Of a stretch of DNA of 49,618 nucleotides, positions 7,668 to 17,000 are shown piece by piece (the stretch's first letter is position 1; each line of letters opens with the position of its first letter). The position numbers and the translations under genes were made by a program. The notes below the pieces were generated by a model. It was not told the DNA's origin, searched no databases, and was given only the letters and a program-made list of their open reading frames with translations. The DNA is taken from the NCBI GenBank assembly GCA_938009735.1, contig CALLIG010000264.1:1-49618 (forward strand), in the 5' to 3' direction. This stretch comes from an uncultured Flavobacteriaceae bacterium. GTDB lineage: Bacteria > Bacteroidota > Bacteroidia > Flavobacteriales > Flavobacteriaceae.

Positions 7668-9155
7668 ATGCTAGATCGTGTTATTAAAAGACTTACACCC
7701 GACTACGACAACTTAAAATATCGTACTATTTTCGGTATTCTTTTTTTGGTATCCCTTTTTGTTCGTCTTCCTTTTTTCTTTAGAGATTATATTGATCGTG
7801 ATGAAAGCACATTTATTCTTATGGCTCAATCATGGGTTGACGGTAATCTACCTTATACTGAGCTCTGGGATTTAAAACCACCAGTAAATTTTTTATTCTT
7901 CGCTGTAATCATTTACATTTTCGGAAAAAGCTTTATCGCTATTCGTTTTGCTGGAGTTTTAATTGTAGCCTCTACAGCATTTTTTAGTTCAAAAATTGCA
8001 GCAATAACATCCACTAAAAAAGTAGCACTTTGGATAGGTATTGTGTGTGTCGCTCTTCAAAGCATGATTGGTAGCCTGCAGGGAGTAATGTCTGAACATG
8101 TATGTATGTTCTTTTTTATGCCCGCACTTTATCTTCTTATCAAAAAACGAAAATGGCATCAATTTGCTTTGGCAGGAATCCTCATGGGGCTTGCCGTCAT
8201 GACAAAACTAAACGTAGCTTATACTGTTTTAATACTAGGCTTGTATTTCATATTTAGTCTTTTAAAAAACAAGCAGTATCTCGCAGCTTTTTCAAATAGC
8301 ATTGCCTACGGACTAGGCATACTATTAGTGATTTTTATGACATTCTTACCCTATTATGATCAATCAATTGGTGACACATGGTGGAATTCAGTTGTTCTTG
8401 CATCTTTAGAGTATGCTGGTGCAAGACGCCAGTCGATTGTTAGTTTTTTACCCATCATCTTACTTATAGTTACTTTCTTTTATTTCACATGGAAGAAAAA
8501 ACTGCTTGATTACAACAACGTATCAGTTCAAATTTTAGCAATTACGTTATTGAGTATTCTTTTTTCTTTTTTCAAAGGCGGAAGAATTAATGGCCACTAT
8601 CTCATACAACTGCATCCTGTTCTAATTGTTTTAATAGGAATTGTTATTAGTAAAATATCATTCGTACAAAAGATCAATTATCAGCGATACATATTCTTTA
8701 TACTTCTATTATTACCTATGGAAGCATATCTAGAATATGTTAACGTAATAAAACATAAAGCAGACCGAGGTTCATTTTTTAACGGAGAAGGTATTACAGT
8801 ACCAAAGTATATTGATGATAACAATATATCTACAGATAATATTCTCTTTTTAGGATATCATATTGGTTACTGGCAATTGAATGCTAAGCCTCCAACAAAG
8901 GCAGCTACACACCCTAGTAACATTTGTAGAAGCGAATTATTTCCGTTTTACGATAATCTAAGAGAAACTGGGGTTGAAGAAATAACATACATCATTGAAG
9001 AACTTCAACCGAAAACTGTGGTTATTCGAAAGAATAGATCCATTTTCGATCCTAAATTTAAAGACGAGAATACGTATATCAAAGCCTATCTTGACAATCA
9101 TTATTCATTAGAAGCAACAGTAGATAAAGCTGAAATTTACACTCACTTAAAGTGA
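7668..9155 (+). CDS. GT-C fold membrane glycosyltransferase (ArnT/PMT, GT39/GT83-like)
   Basis: This 495-residue integral membrane protein has about ten predicted helices and the hallmark acidic motif of GT-C enzymes in its first periplasmic loop (FFRDYIDRDESTFILMAQSW, near residues 35-55), followed by LWDLKPPVNF. These enzymes transfer a sugar or aminosugar from a polyprenyl-phosphate donor to lipid, glycan or protein acceptors on the outer face of the cytoplasmic membrane. A soluble C-terminal domain of about 130 residues follows the last helix. It is transcribed opposite to its biotin neighbours, starts 13 bases from bioA and overlaps the bioD stop by 9 bases at the end. The acceptor is unknown. 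Confidence 0.78.
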   Translation: MLDRVIKRLTPDYDNLKYRTIFGILFLVSLFVRLPFFFRDYIDRDESTFILMAQSWVDGNLPYTELWDLKPPVNFLFFAVIIYIFGKSFIAIRFAGVLIVASTAFFSSKIAAITSTKKVALWIGIVCVALQSMIGSLQGVMSEHVCMFFFMPALYLLIKKRKWHQFALAGILMGLAVMTKLNVAYTVLILGLYFIFSLLKNKQYLAAFSNSIAYGLGILLVIFMTFLPYYDQSIGDTWWNSVVLASLEYAGARRQSIVSFLPIILLIVTFFYFTWKKKLLDYNNVSVQILAITLLSILFSFFKGGRINGHYLIQLHPVLIVLIGIVISKISFVQKINYQRYIFFILLLLPMEAYLEYVNVIKHKADRGSFFNGEGITVPKYIDDNNISTDNILFLGYHIGYWQLNAKPPTKAATHPSNICRSELFPFYDNLRETGVEEITYIIEELQPKTVVIRKNRSIFDPKFKDENTYIKAYLDNHYSLEATVDKAEIYTHLK

Positions 9156-9764
9156 TATTAAAGCAGAACGAAATTTATCGGCATACTTCTTAATGATGCT
9201 TTTATCAAAAACAGTTTCCTCTTCAATACGACCAATTAAAGAAACGCCAGTTTTATGAAGAATAATTTCTTCTGTTGTTGGGTTTTCATCTCCACTAAAA
9301 ATAAGTGAAACATCGTACCCTTTTTGGGTAAGCCAATTTACGGTAAGTAGCGTATGATTAATGCTTCCTAAATAATGTCGAGAAACTACCACTACTTTAT
9401 AATTAGGCATTATAATATCTAGAATGGTATCATCATTATTTAATGGAACCAAAAGTCCACCAGCACCTTCAATAACCAAATGATTTTCAGTTTTTGGGGG
9501 CACTATTTTACGTAAATCAATATGAACTCCGTCTATATCAGCAGCTGCATGCGGACTCATAGGTGTATTTAATTCATAACTACTTTTGTGTATTTCTGTA
9601 GTTGTATTTGATATTAAACTGGCAACTTTATGACTATCAGAAGTATCAAGGTCACCCGCCTGTATGGGCTTCCAATAATCGGCTTCAAGTGCCTCTGTAA
9701 AAATTGCAGAAGCTATTGTCTTGCCTACTTCTGTTGAGATTCCAGTTACGAAAATTTGTTGCAT
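9147..9764 (-). CDS. bioD: Dethiobiotin synthetase
   Basis: BioD closes the ureido ring of dethiobiotin from diaminononanoate, CO2 and ATP. The P-loop is FVTGISTEVGKT (residues about 5-16), the substrate-binding lysine follows in YWKPIQAGD, and the Mg/nucleotide region is LVIEGAGGLLVPL near residues 97-109. At 205 residues it is a normal length. Its ATG directly abuts the stop of the upstream DUF2007 gene (TAAATG, 9767-9762), which indicates cotranscription and probably coupled translation. Its stop overlaps the convergent glycosyltransferase by 9 bases. Confidence 0.94.
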   Translation of the reverse strand: MQQIFVTGISTEVGKTIASAIFTEALEADYWKPIQAGDLDTSDSHKVASLISNTTTEIHKSSYELNTPMSPHAAADIDGVHIDLRKIVPPKTENHLVIEGAGGLLVPLNNDDTILDIIMPNYKVVVVSRHYLGSINHTLLTVNWLTQKGYDVSLIFSGDENPTTEEIILHKTGVSLIGRIEEETVFDKSIIKKYADKFRSALISL

Positions 9765-10154
9765 TTATTCAGGTTTTGTGATGATACCACAATTCAGGCA
9801 TTTGTATTTTCTTTTTTCAAAAAACGGAAAAAGTTTATAAAAAATACTCTTTCGTTCGTAATAAGCTTCCGATTTTTGTGCTTTACAATTAGGACATTTA
9901 ATGGGTTTCCCATTATTACCTATAGCATAGGCTCTAATTTCATTATAAATTTCAAGCGCTCTTTCTTTATCTTTCTTATAAACTAATAACTTCACTCCTC
10001 CAATTGCATGGCTTATTAAAGGATCTGAATTTAAAATATTTTCATCCTTTAAATAAACAGAAATACCTTCTGATTCTAATTTACCCTTAATGATTTGAAC
10101 GTCAGCAACAAATTCAAAAGTGCCCAGCATAAAGTAATTTTCATTCATAGACAT
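9765..10154 (-). CDS. DUF2007 (signal-transducing-like) protein with C-terminal zinc ribbon
   Basis: From the ATG at 10154 the protein has about 129 residues. The first 70 residues (YFMLGTFEFVADVQIIKGKLESEGISVYLKD...GGVKLLVYKKDKERALEIYNEI) match the DUF2007 ACT-like fold. The C-terminal part has two CxxC pairs, KCPNCKA and KCLNCGI, that would bind zinc. The longer frame from 10187 is less likely, because ATG at 10154 overlaps the bioF stop as TGATG, a typical translational coupling. It sits exactly between bioF and bioD, with 1-base overlap on one side and 0-base gap on the other. Function is unknown; no enzyme of the biotin pathway is known to look like this. Confidence 0.75.
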   Translation of the reverse strand: MSMNENYFMLGTFEFVADVQIIKGKLESEGISVYLKDENILNSDPLISHAIGGVKLLVYKKDKERALEIYNEIRAYAIGNNGKPIKCPNCKAQKSEAYYERKSIFYKLFPFFEKRKYKCLNCGIITKPE

Positions 10155-11317
10155 CAAAGATAAGTTTTCAAAAGTTGCAGCATCCAACCAATTTCTTCCG
10201 TTGTATTGAAGCTATGCAAGCAAAACCGAAGCCGCTCTTCACCTTCGGGTACTGTTGGAGAAAGAATGGCCTTCACATTAAATCCTTCTTGAAATAACTT
10301 TTCAGAAATTAATTTTACCGCATTATTTTCAGGTACAACACATGAATGTATTGCTGAAGTACTCGATATGAAATGCTTATCTATCTTCAAGGATTGAAGC
10401 TTTTTATTGAAAAAAGAAATATTCTCTTTCAATAACTTTTTTTGCTCCTCAGCTTCTTCAGAATTTAAAAATTTTGATGCTGCAATTATAGTTGCAACAG
10501 CATGTGGCGGTAAGCCTGTGGTATAAATAAAACTACGTGCAAAATTTACTAAATATTCTTTAAGATCATTGCTTCCCAAAATTGCTGCGCCATGACAGCC
10601 CAGGGCTTTGCCAAAAGTTATGATTCGCGCAAATAGCTGCTTTTCTAAACCTAATTCTTGAATTAATCCGCCTACGTTCTTTCCAAAAACACCAATTGCA
10701 TGCGCCTCATCTACAACTAAATAAATACCCTCTTTTTTACAATATTTGGATAAGGCTTTTAGATCAGGAGAATCACCATCCATAGAAAAAACAGATTCTG
10801 TAACTATATAAATTTCTGCATGTTCATCATTCTCGTCCGTATTTCGAATTCGATCAACACCGAGTTTTAAATCGTTTAAATCATTATGTTTGAATTTGTA
10901 GCTTTTCGCATTTCCCATTTTGATTCCGTCACGAATACTAGCGTGAATAAAGGCATCAAAAAATACAACATCACCTCGTTGGGGTACCGCACTAAAAAAC
11001 CCAATATTCGCATCATAACCTGAATTAAAAACAAGTGCGCTTTCTGATGCAGAAAATTCAGCAACTTCTTCTTCAAGTTCACTATACAAAGGATGATTGC
11101 CAGAAAGTAACCGCGAACCTGTAGCGCCGTTTTCAGAAACACCTTTGTTTAATAGTAATTGAAAAGTATTGGCATATATCGTCTCGTTTTTAGCAAAACC
11201 TAAATAGTCGTTACTTGAAAAATCAATTGTTTTATGTGATGAAGGTAAACTTCTAAGTGCATTTTTTTCTTTTCTTTCCGCTAGCTTATGCGCTAGTTTA
11301 TTAGGTAATTTGGTCAT
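10154..11317 (-). CDS. bioF: 8-amino-7-oxononanoate synthase
   Basis: BioF condenses pimeloyl-ACP or pimeloyl-CoA with alanine to KAPA in a PLP-dependent reaction. Motifs of the alpha-oxoamine synthase family are visible: FSSNDYLGFA near residue 35, GSRLLSGNHPLY, LVFNSGYDAN, DEAHAIGVFG (DExHxxG) and the PLP-lysine in TFGKALGCHGA. The start MTKLPNKLAHKL at 11317 (387 residues) is preferred over an ATG at 11356 that would add a hydrophobic stretch absent from the family. It leads the bioF-DUF2007-bioD unit on the minus strand and overlaps the next start by one base. A clear promoter is not visible. Confidence 0.93.
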   Translation of the reverse strand: MTKLPNKLAHKLAERKEKNALRSLPSSHKTIDFSSNDYLGFAKNETIYANTFQLLLNKGVSENGATGSRLLSGNHPLYSELEEEVAEFSASESALVFNSGYDANIGFFSAVPQRGDVVFFDAFIHASIRDGIKMGNAKSYKFKHNDLNDLKLGVDRIRNTDENDEHAEIYIVTESVFSMDGDSPDLKALSKYCKKEGIYLVVDEAHAIGVFGKNVGGLIQELGLEKQLFARIITFGKALGCHGAAILGSNDLKEYLVNFARSFIYTTGLPPHAVATIIAASKFLNSEEAEEQKKLLKENISFFNKKLQSLKIDKHFISSTSAIHSCVVPENNAVKLISEKLFQEGFNVKAILSPTVPEGEERLRFCLHSFNTTEEIGWMLQLLKTYL

Positions 11318-11482
11318 GCGATAAAGGTAGTGCATCCAAAGAAAAAAAATAAACAAATAGACGATGTCAATACGTGTTAAAAAAATCTAATAAACGCTTA
11401 CTGAGTGAGAAATAAATTACAGGTAAAAGCACTTCTATGCACAAGTGTCGTAAATAGTTTAATAATAAATAATACGTGCAGT

Positions 11483-11526
11483 TCATCGAAAAGTTTATAT
11501 TTTATCGATGATAAAACCTATTTTTA
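11483..11526 (+). promoter_or_regulatory. Nested palindromes and possible -7 element upstream of the toxin/adhesin locus
   Basis: A palindrome TTTTATC-GAT-GATAAAA occupies 11500-11516, and an outer inverted repeat TCATCGA (11483-11489)/TCGATGA (11505-11511) shares its right side. TATTTTTA at 11519-11526 differs from TAnnTTTG only in the last base and could be the -7 element of the first gene, about 20 bases before its TTG start. A repressor or activator site is inferred. Confidence 0.35.
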
Positions 11527-11546
11527 AACCAACCAACTGAACACTT

Positions 11547-14000
11547 TTGTCCAAATTACTTGTCCCTTTCATTATGATTTGCTCTATTGGCTTTTCGCAA
11601 AGTATCAACTTTGACCAATTGGGCAAAGAAAAATGGCTTCGTTATAATGGCGGCGTTGCTGCAAACGCAGTTTACTATGACGGAACGGCAAATCGTCAAG
11701 ACCTCACCTATTTTCTAACTGGTAATTTAAACTTCAATATTGGGGGTTTATATAATATTCCTTTATCATTTACTTACTCTAATCAAGATTTTAATTTTCA
11801 AAACCCTTTTAAATTTAATCGATTAAGTCTACACCCTTCTTATAAATGGGCTACTGCTCATATTGGTGATGTGAATATGACTTTTTCTCCGTATACCCTA
11901 GCAGGGCATCAATTTACCGGTGGTGGCTTTGAACTGAATCCTGAGGGTAAATTTCAAATAAGTGCAATGTACGGTCGATTACTAAGAGCTACCGAATATA
12001 ATGCAGAAGAGCCTCGAGCGATAACGTCGTACCAAAGAAAAGGCTACGGATTAAAAGCTGCCTATGATTTCGACTTTATGAAGTTGGGGGTGATTATGTT
12101 CAAAGCGTCTGATGATATAAACTCATTAGAAAATGCATTTCCTGTGGAACTAGGACTTTCGGCAAAAGACAATGCCGTAGTCTCTTTTGAATCAGAATTT
12201 AGACTTTTTGATAAGGCTCAGTTTCGAATAGAATATGCAACATCTGGAGTAACCGAAGACCTACAACTTAACGATGTAAGAGCTAAAAATGGTGTTTTAT
12301 CATTTTTATTAGATGAAAATAGCAGCACAAATTATTACAATGCACTTAATGCCTCTTTCAATTACCCGGCAGGAAACGGAACTATTGGTGCTGGCTACGA
12401 ACGCATTGACCCTAACTATAAAACCCTAGGCGCCTACTATTTCAATAACGATTTAGAAAACATTACGGTAAACGCCAGTCAATCGCTATTTGACAATAAA
12501 TTAAATTTAAGTGTAAATGCTGGTTTACAGCAAGATAATTTAGACAAGGCAAAATCTTCTGATCAGCAGCGAATTGTAAGTGCTGTAAACGCAAATTACA
12601 CGGCTTCTGAGCGATTAGGTATAAATGCATCGTATTCTAATTTTCAATCATATACCAATATTCGCGACCAATTTGACTATATCAATCAAGTTGGTGAATT
12701 TGACAATGTAGATACATTGAACTATCGTCAAATATCGCAGAATGCTAATTTAGGCTTCAATTACTTGGTAAAACAAACAGAGACGCAACAGCATTCGGCG
12801 AACCTCAACTTGGTATATCAAAACTCAACCAATCAGCAAGAAGGAGAAACTATAGAAGGTGGTGAAAATCAGTTTTACAATGGCATGGCAGGCTATACTT
12901 TAGGATATCCTGATCGGGCTCTAAATATTTCTTTGGCGGCGAATGTGTCTTATAACACCGTGGCTGAAGATGACAACATGACCTTGGGGCCAACCTTATC
13001 TATTGGTAAACAATTTTTTGACAAGCAATTACGCACAAATTTTTCTAGTTCATATAACACCTCTTTCACCAATGGGGCTCAACAAGGTGATGTTTTAAAC
13101 TTTCGTTTGGGTAGTAGTTATGTTTGGTTAGAAAAACACAATCTGAATTTAAATTTTTTAATGCTTTTTCGCAATTCTCAGTTAAATACAGGCCGTGATC
13201 TTACCATCACTTTTGGCTATAGCTTTGCCTTCGATAATTTTAAGCTCAATATCAAAAAAAGACAAGGTATAACCAATGAACGTGCTGAAAGAAGCCGAGA
13301 GTCAAAGGTTAGCTTTAGATACAGAAATGTTTCGTACAGCGGAACACTTTCAGAAGTAAATGAGCAATTGACCAATGTGTTCAACAGTAGCCAATTTTCA
13401 GATATTCCACCATTTAAAAAAGTCGAATTAACCGAGTTATTAGCAGCTACTAAAGAACAAAAGAAAGAAGAGCGATATAAAGAAAGTGCGCTTACTTTCT
13501 TATCTGAATTGTATGAATACGGTGATTTTCAAGATATCTATAATAAAGCCCTGTTTGATGCTATTCAACGCATAAAAGGTGATATGCGGAAAATAGATAT
13601 GATTTTAGAAAATAGTTTTGTGCAAACCAAAGTAAAATTAGATGCACATCGATTAACGAAAAACCCAGATGCTCAAAACACTACCGAAACTGAATGGACG
13701 GTATTTAAAAATCTAGTGGCTGATCATGAAGAAAGACAATTAAAATTAGTAGGTCACCGGTGGATGGAAGATCAATTCGCACGATTAAATACCCTTGAAA
13801 ATATCACGCAACCAATAAGCCACTTAAAAGAATTTAAAGATAGAGCGTCGCTAAAAGCATACGAAATGTTTGACAATACAAGTGATGCCAAAGCATTAGG
13901 GCGCTATTTAGAAAAAGAGATTATTGATTTTTATTACAAAAAATCATTAAACGTCGCGAATCCAGAAAATTTTGACTTGCGGTATACCAACAAGAACTAG
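11547..14000 (+). CDS. Outer-membrane beta-barrel-like protein with helical C-terminal domain
   Basis: I do not recognise a named family. The 817-residue product starts at TTG (11547), which gives a good signal peptide, MSKLLVPFIMICSIGFSQ, cleaved near residue 18; an internal ATG at 11574 would truncate it. Residues about 30-570 show alternating beta strands with Tyr/Phe ends and Gly/Asn turns (for example KFQISAMYGRLLRATEY, GYGLKAAYDFDFMKLGVIMF, FRLGSSYVWLEKHNLNLNFLMLF), as in outer-membrane barrels of porin or TonB-receptor size. Residues about 600-817 are charged and helical with no signal for sorting. It opens a same-strand run of secreted giants and could form the outer-membrane channel or anchor for them, which is inference. 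Confidence 0.6.
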   Translation: MSKLLVPFIMICSIGFSQSINFDQLGKEKWLRYNGGVAANAVYYDGTANRQDLTYFLTGNLNFNIGGLYNIPLSFTYSNQDFNFQNPFKFNRLSLHPSYKWATAHIGDVNMTFSPYTLAGHQFTGGGFELNPEGKFQISAMYGRLLRATEYNAEEPRAITSYQRKGYGLKAAYDFDFMKLGVIMFKASDDINSLENAFPVELGLSAKDNAVVSFESEFRLFDKAQFRIEYATSGVTEDLQLNDVRAKNGVLSFLLDENSSTNYYNALNASFNYPAGNGTIGAGYERIDPNYKTLGAYYFNNDLENITVNASQSLFDNKLNLSVNAGLQQDNLDKAKSSDQQRIVSAVNANYTASERLGINASYSNFQSYTNIRDQFDYINQVGEFDNVDTLNYRQISQNANLGFNYLVKQTETQQHSANLNLVYQNSTNQQEGETIEGGENQFYNGMAGYTLGYPDRALNISLAANVSYNTVAEDDNMTLGPTLSIGKQFFDKQLRTNFSSSYNTSFTNGAQQGDVLNFRLGSSYVWLEKHNLNLNFLMLFRNSQLNTGRDLTITFGYSFAFDNFKLNIKKRQGITNERAERSRESKVSFRYRNVSYSGTLSEVNEQLTNVFNSSQFSDIPPFKKVELTELLAATKEQKKEERYKESALTFLSELYEYGDFQDIYNKALFDAIQRIKGDMRKIDMILENSFVQTKVKLDAHRLTKNPDAQNTTETEWTVFKNLVADHEERQLKLVGHRWMEDQFARLNTLENITQPISHLKEFKDRASLKAYEMFDNTSDAKALGRYLEKEIIDFYYKKSLNVANPENFDLRYTNKN

Positions 14001-14004
14001 AAAT

Positions 14005-14041
14005 AGTTGGCAGTTGGCAGTTGGCAGTTGGCAGTTGGCAG
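14005..14041 (+). repeat. 7-bp tandem repeat (AGTTGGC, five copies plus two bases)
   Basis: Five perfect head-to-tail copies of AGTTGGC fill 14005-14039 and a sixth begins at 14040. The array starts just after the stop of the beta-barrel gene and ends 30 bases before the ATG at 14072. Slippage at such arrays can change leader length. Further short 7-base direct repeats follow inside the next reading frame, such as CATCAAC twice near 14209-14223. Confidence 0.9.
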
Positions 14042-14071
14042 AAAAAATATAAAATGAATTGCAAAAAATAG

Positions 14072-17000
14072 ATGAATAAGATTTTACAATTTTTTAGTTG
14101 GATGTTTTCTTACCTGTCTCCTCATGAGAGGGCTGGCGAAGCCGGGGTGAGTATTCGCGGAGACAAGAATACTATCTTCGCTACCGAGGCATTAGTGTTC
14201 AACAGAAAGCCATCAACCATCAACTGTGAACCAGCAGCTATTTTTCTCTTTGTACTTATTACTTTGTACTCTGTACTCGCGTCAGCGCAAAATTTCCCTG
14301 TACAAGTAATTCCTCAAACAATACCTCCTGCTCCCATATATGTTTCAAACTATGCCGATGCTAGCACATTAAACGGCCCATTACGCGTTCAGATTATCTT
14401 AAATGATTTTGATATTGCGAATCGCGAAATACGCTTGAAAACCTATTTTACGGGTAGCGGACTTTCCTTTCAAAGTAATGATTTGGTTGTGGGTGCTAGC
14501 CCCTTATTTCTAGAAGGCGGTGTGCCTTTGGTTTTAACACATGTAGAGTTAGCACCGTATTTTGATTTTAACAATATAACGGGCATATCCCCTAATCAGT
14601 ATGGTAATGCAATACCAGAAGGTGCGTACCAATTTTGTGTAGAAGTCTATGATGTATTAACTGGCAGTCGACTATCTAATAAAAGCTGTGCTCTTAGTGT
14701 GGTGTTTCAAAACGAGCCTCCGTTTTTAGTACTTCCTAGAAGTAAGACCAATGTAGATGAAGTCAACCCACAGTATATTGTTTTTCAATGGACACCTCGC
14801 AGTATCAATGTGAGTAATGTAGAATATGAATTGAGCCTCGTTGAAATTTGGGATACTCAGGTAGACCCACAACAAGCTTTTTTAAGTTCGCCTCCAGTAT
14901 TTCAAACTACAACCTCAGCAACAACGTATTTGTATGGGCCTTCTGACCCGTTATTACTGTCAGGGAAAAATTATGCTTGGCGTGTGCAAGCAAAAGCAAA
15001 ACAAGGCACCGAAGAAATCGGACTCTTTAAGAATCAAGGGAATAGTGAAATTTTCTCTTTTAGCTATGCAGGGTCATGCGATCTTCCTTTAGGAATAAAT
15101 CATGAAGTAAAGGGCAGCACTAATGCCAACATTCTATGGGATGATTTAAGTACTGAAATTCCAGAATTTACAGTTCGCTATCGACAGAAAGGGAATAATA
15201 ATGAGTGGTTTGAAAGCAAAACCGCAGGAAATTTTGTAACCCTTTGGGATCTTAAAGCAGGAACCATCTACGAATATCAAGTTCGCAAAAAATGTAGTGT
15301 TACCGAAAGTAATTGGAGCCTTGAAAAACAATTCACCACGTTTATTGCTGATGATGAAGCAAGTGTTTATGATTGTGGTATACAACCTGATTTTTCACTT
15401 ACCAACCAAGACCCTTTACCAACGATAGGTGATAAATTTACGGCTGGCGATTTTCCTATTAAAGTATTAGAAGCAAGTGGTAGTAATGGTCGTTTTACAG
15501 GCAAAGGCTATGTGACCATACCCTATTTAAACAGTATTAGAGTTGGTGTAGAATTCACTAATGTATTGATCAACACAGATAACCAATTACTAGAAGGCTC
15601 TGTGATTACCATGTATGATGCTAGCCTTAGTAATATTTTAGATATTGATGCCGCTATTGACACCTTCGATGATGTTACTGATGCTGTTGGTGAGGTGTTT
15701 GAAGGTGAGAATGACCTTGATGAAATGCGAGTTAATTTCGCAATACCAAAAAATGAAGTAAATAGTATTATAAAAATCGTTGATGGTAATGTGGTGATTA
15801 CAAACCCTGAAAACGGAGAAAGTATTTCTGAGCCATTAGGAGATGACAAGGTCGTGGTCGACGGAACCGGACAAGTATATCATATTGATGCTGGTGGTAA
15901 TATTACCGAGGGTGGACAAATAGATCCAGGTGGATCTGTAAATTCTGGCAATGTTGATGGGGTTTCTAATAATGGCCAAATTGAACAACTAACCGCTGAA
16001 GGTATTTTAGTAACCTTTAATACTCCTAGTTCGTTTGGTTTTGACCAAATGCCTTCTACGGCAAACGAAAAGCTCAAAAAAGAATATACAATTACCAAAG
16101 ACGCTAAAGGCAACGATTATGTCTTGCCACATCACTCTGTTAAAAAGGGTCATGATACTCAGATTACGGCAACAATTACATTAGACAATAATAATTATTC
16201 TGCTGAAGATGTTATTTTTAAAACCAAGCAGGGTGAAGTAATACCAAAAACGGTATCTGGCAATTCGGTAACCTTAACCATAAAAGGCACTTATACGTTT
16301 GAAAACGAAACCATTTATGCAGTCGTACCTTCAAAAGAAGAGGCCAATAAACAACTAACTGCTGGGGCATTTACTTTATGGCATTTAACAGATAGGGTAG
16401 TTGATGTGGTCTTAGTTTCAGTAAATAATGCTTCGCTAGGCAGCATTGAAAATACTGTTAAAAACATTTATCAAAAAGGTGTTGCGACCATCAATTTTGG
16501 AACACCATTAGCACTTACTGTTACTCCTAGTAGTTTAGGCTCTAATGGACTTGACGTAGGCGAAAGTGCCTGGGCAGCTGCTTATAATGAAGAACAAAAG
16601 CAATTAGTTAGCGCAGTTCAGAAGCTTCCTGAATATAAAAGTGATACTTATTATATTTTAGTCTTTGGTGACATACAACCATCTCGTTCTATTGCAGGTT
16701 TTATGCCACTACAACGGCAAATAGGCTTTGTATTTAGTGGTAGTGGTGATGAAGAAGGCAAAGGTGGCGATAAAGGCAAAGTACTAGCTCATGAATTGGG
16801 TCATGGTGTTTTTGCATTACAGCACCCTTTCGGTCAGTATGGGTCTGACATGAAAAACAAAACCGACTGGCTAATGGATTATGACGGTGGCACGGCACTA
16901 CCCTATAAGCATTGGAAACAAATTCATGACCCAGCCTTGAAGTTTTACGTGTTTCAAGATGAGGAGGATGGGGAGTTAGGCGGTCAAATATGGCTAACTA

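Noticed and set aside
11318-11356. Longer N-terminus of bioF from the ATG at 11356
   Set aside because: It adds a hydrophobic stretch foreign to the family; MTKLPNKLAHKL is the natural start.
14005-14041. Short CRISPR array
   Set aside because: The unit is 7 bases with no spacers; it is a simple tandem repeat.
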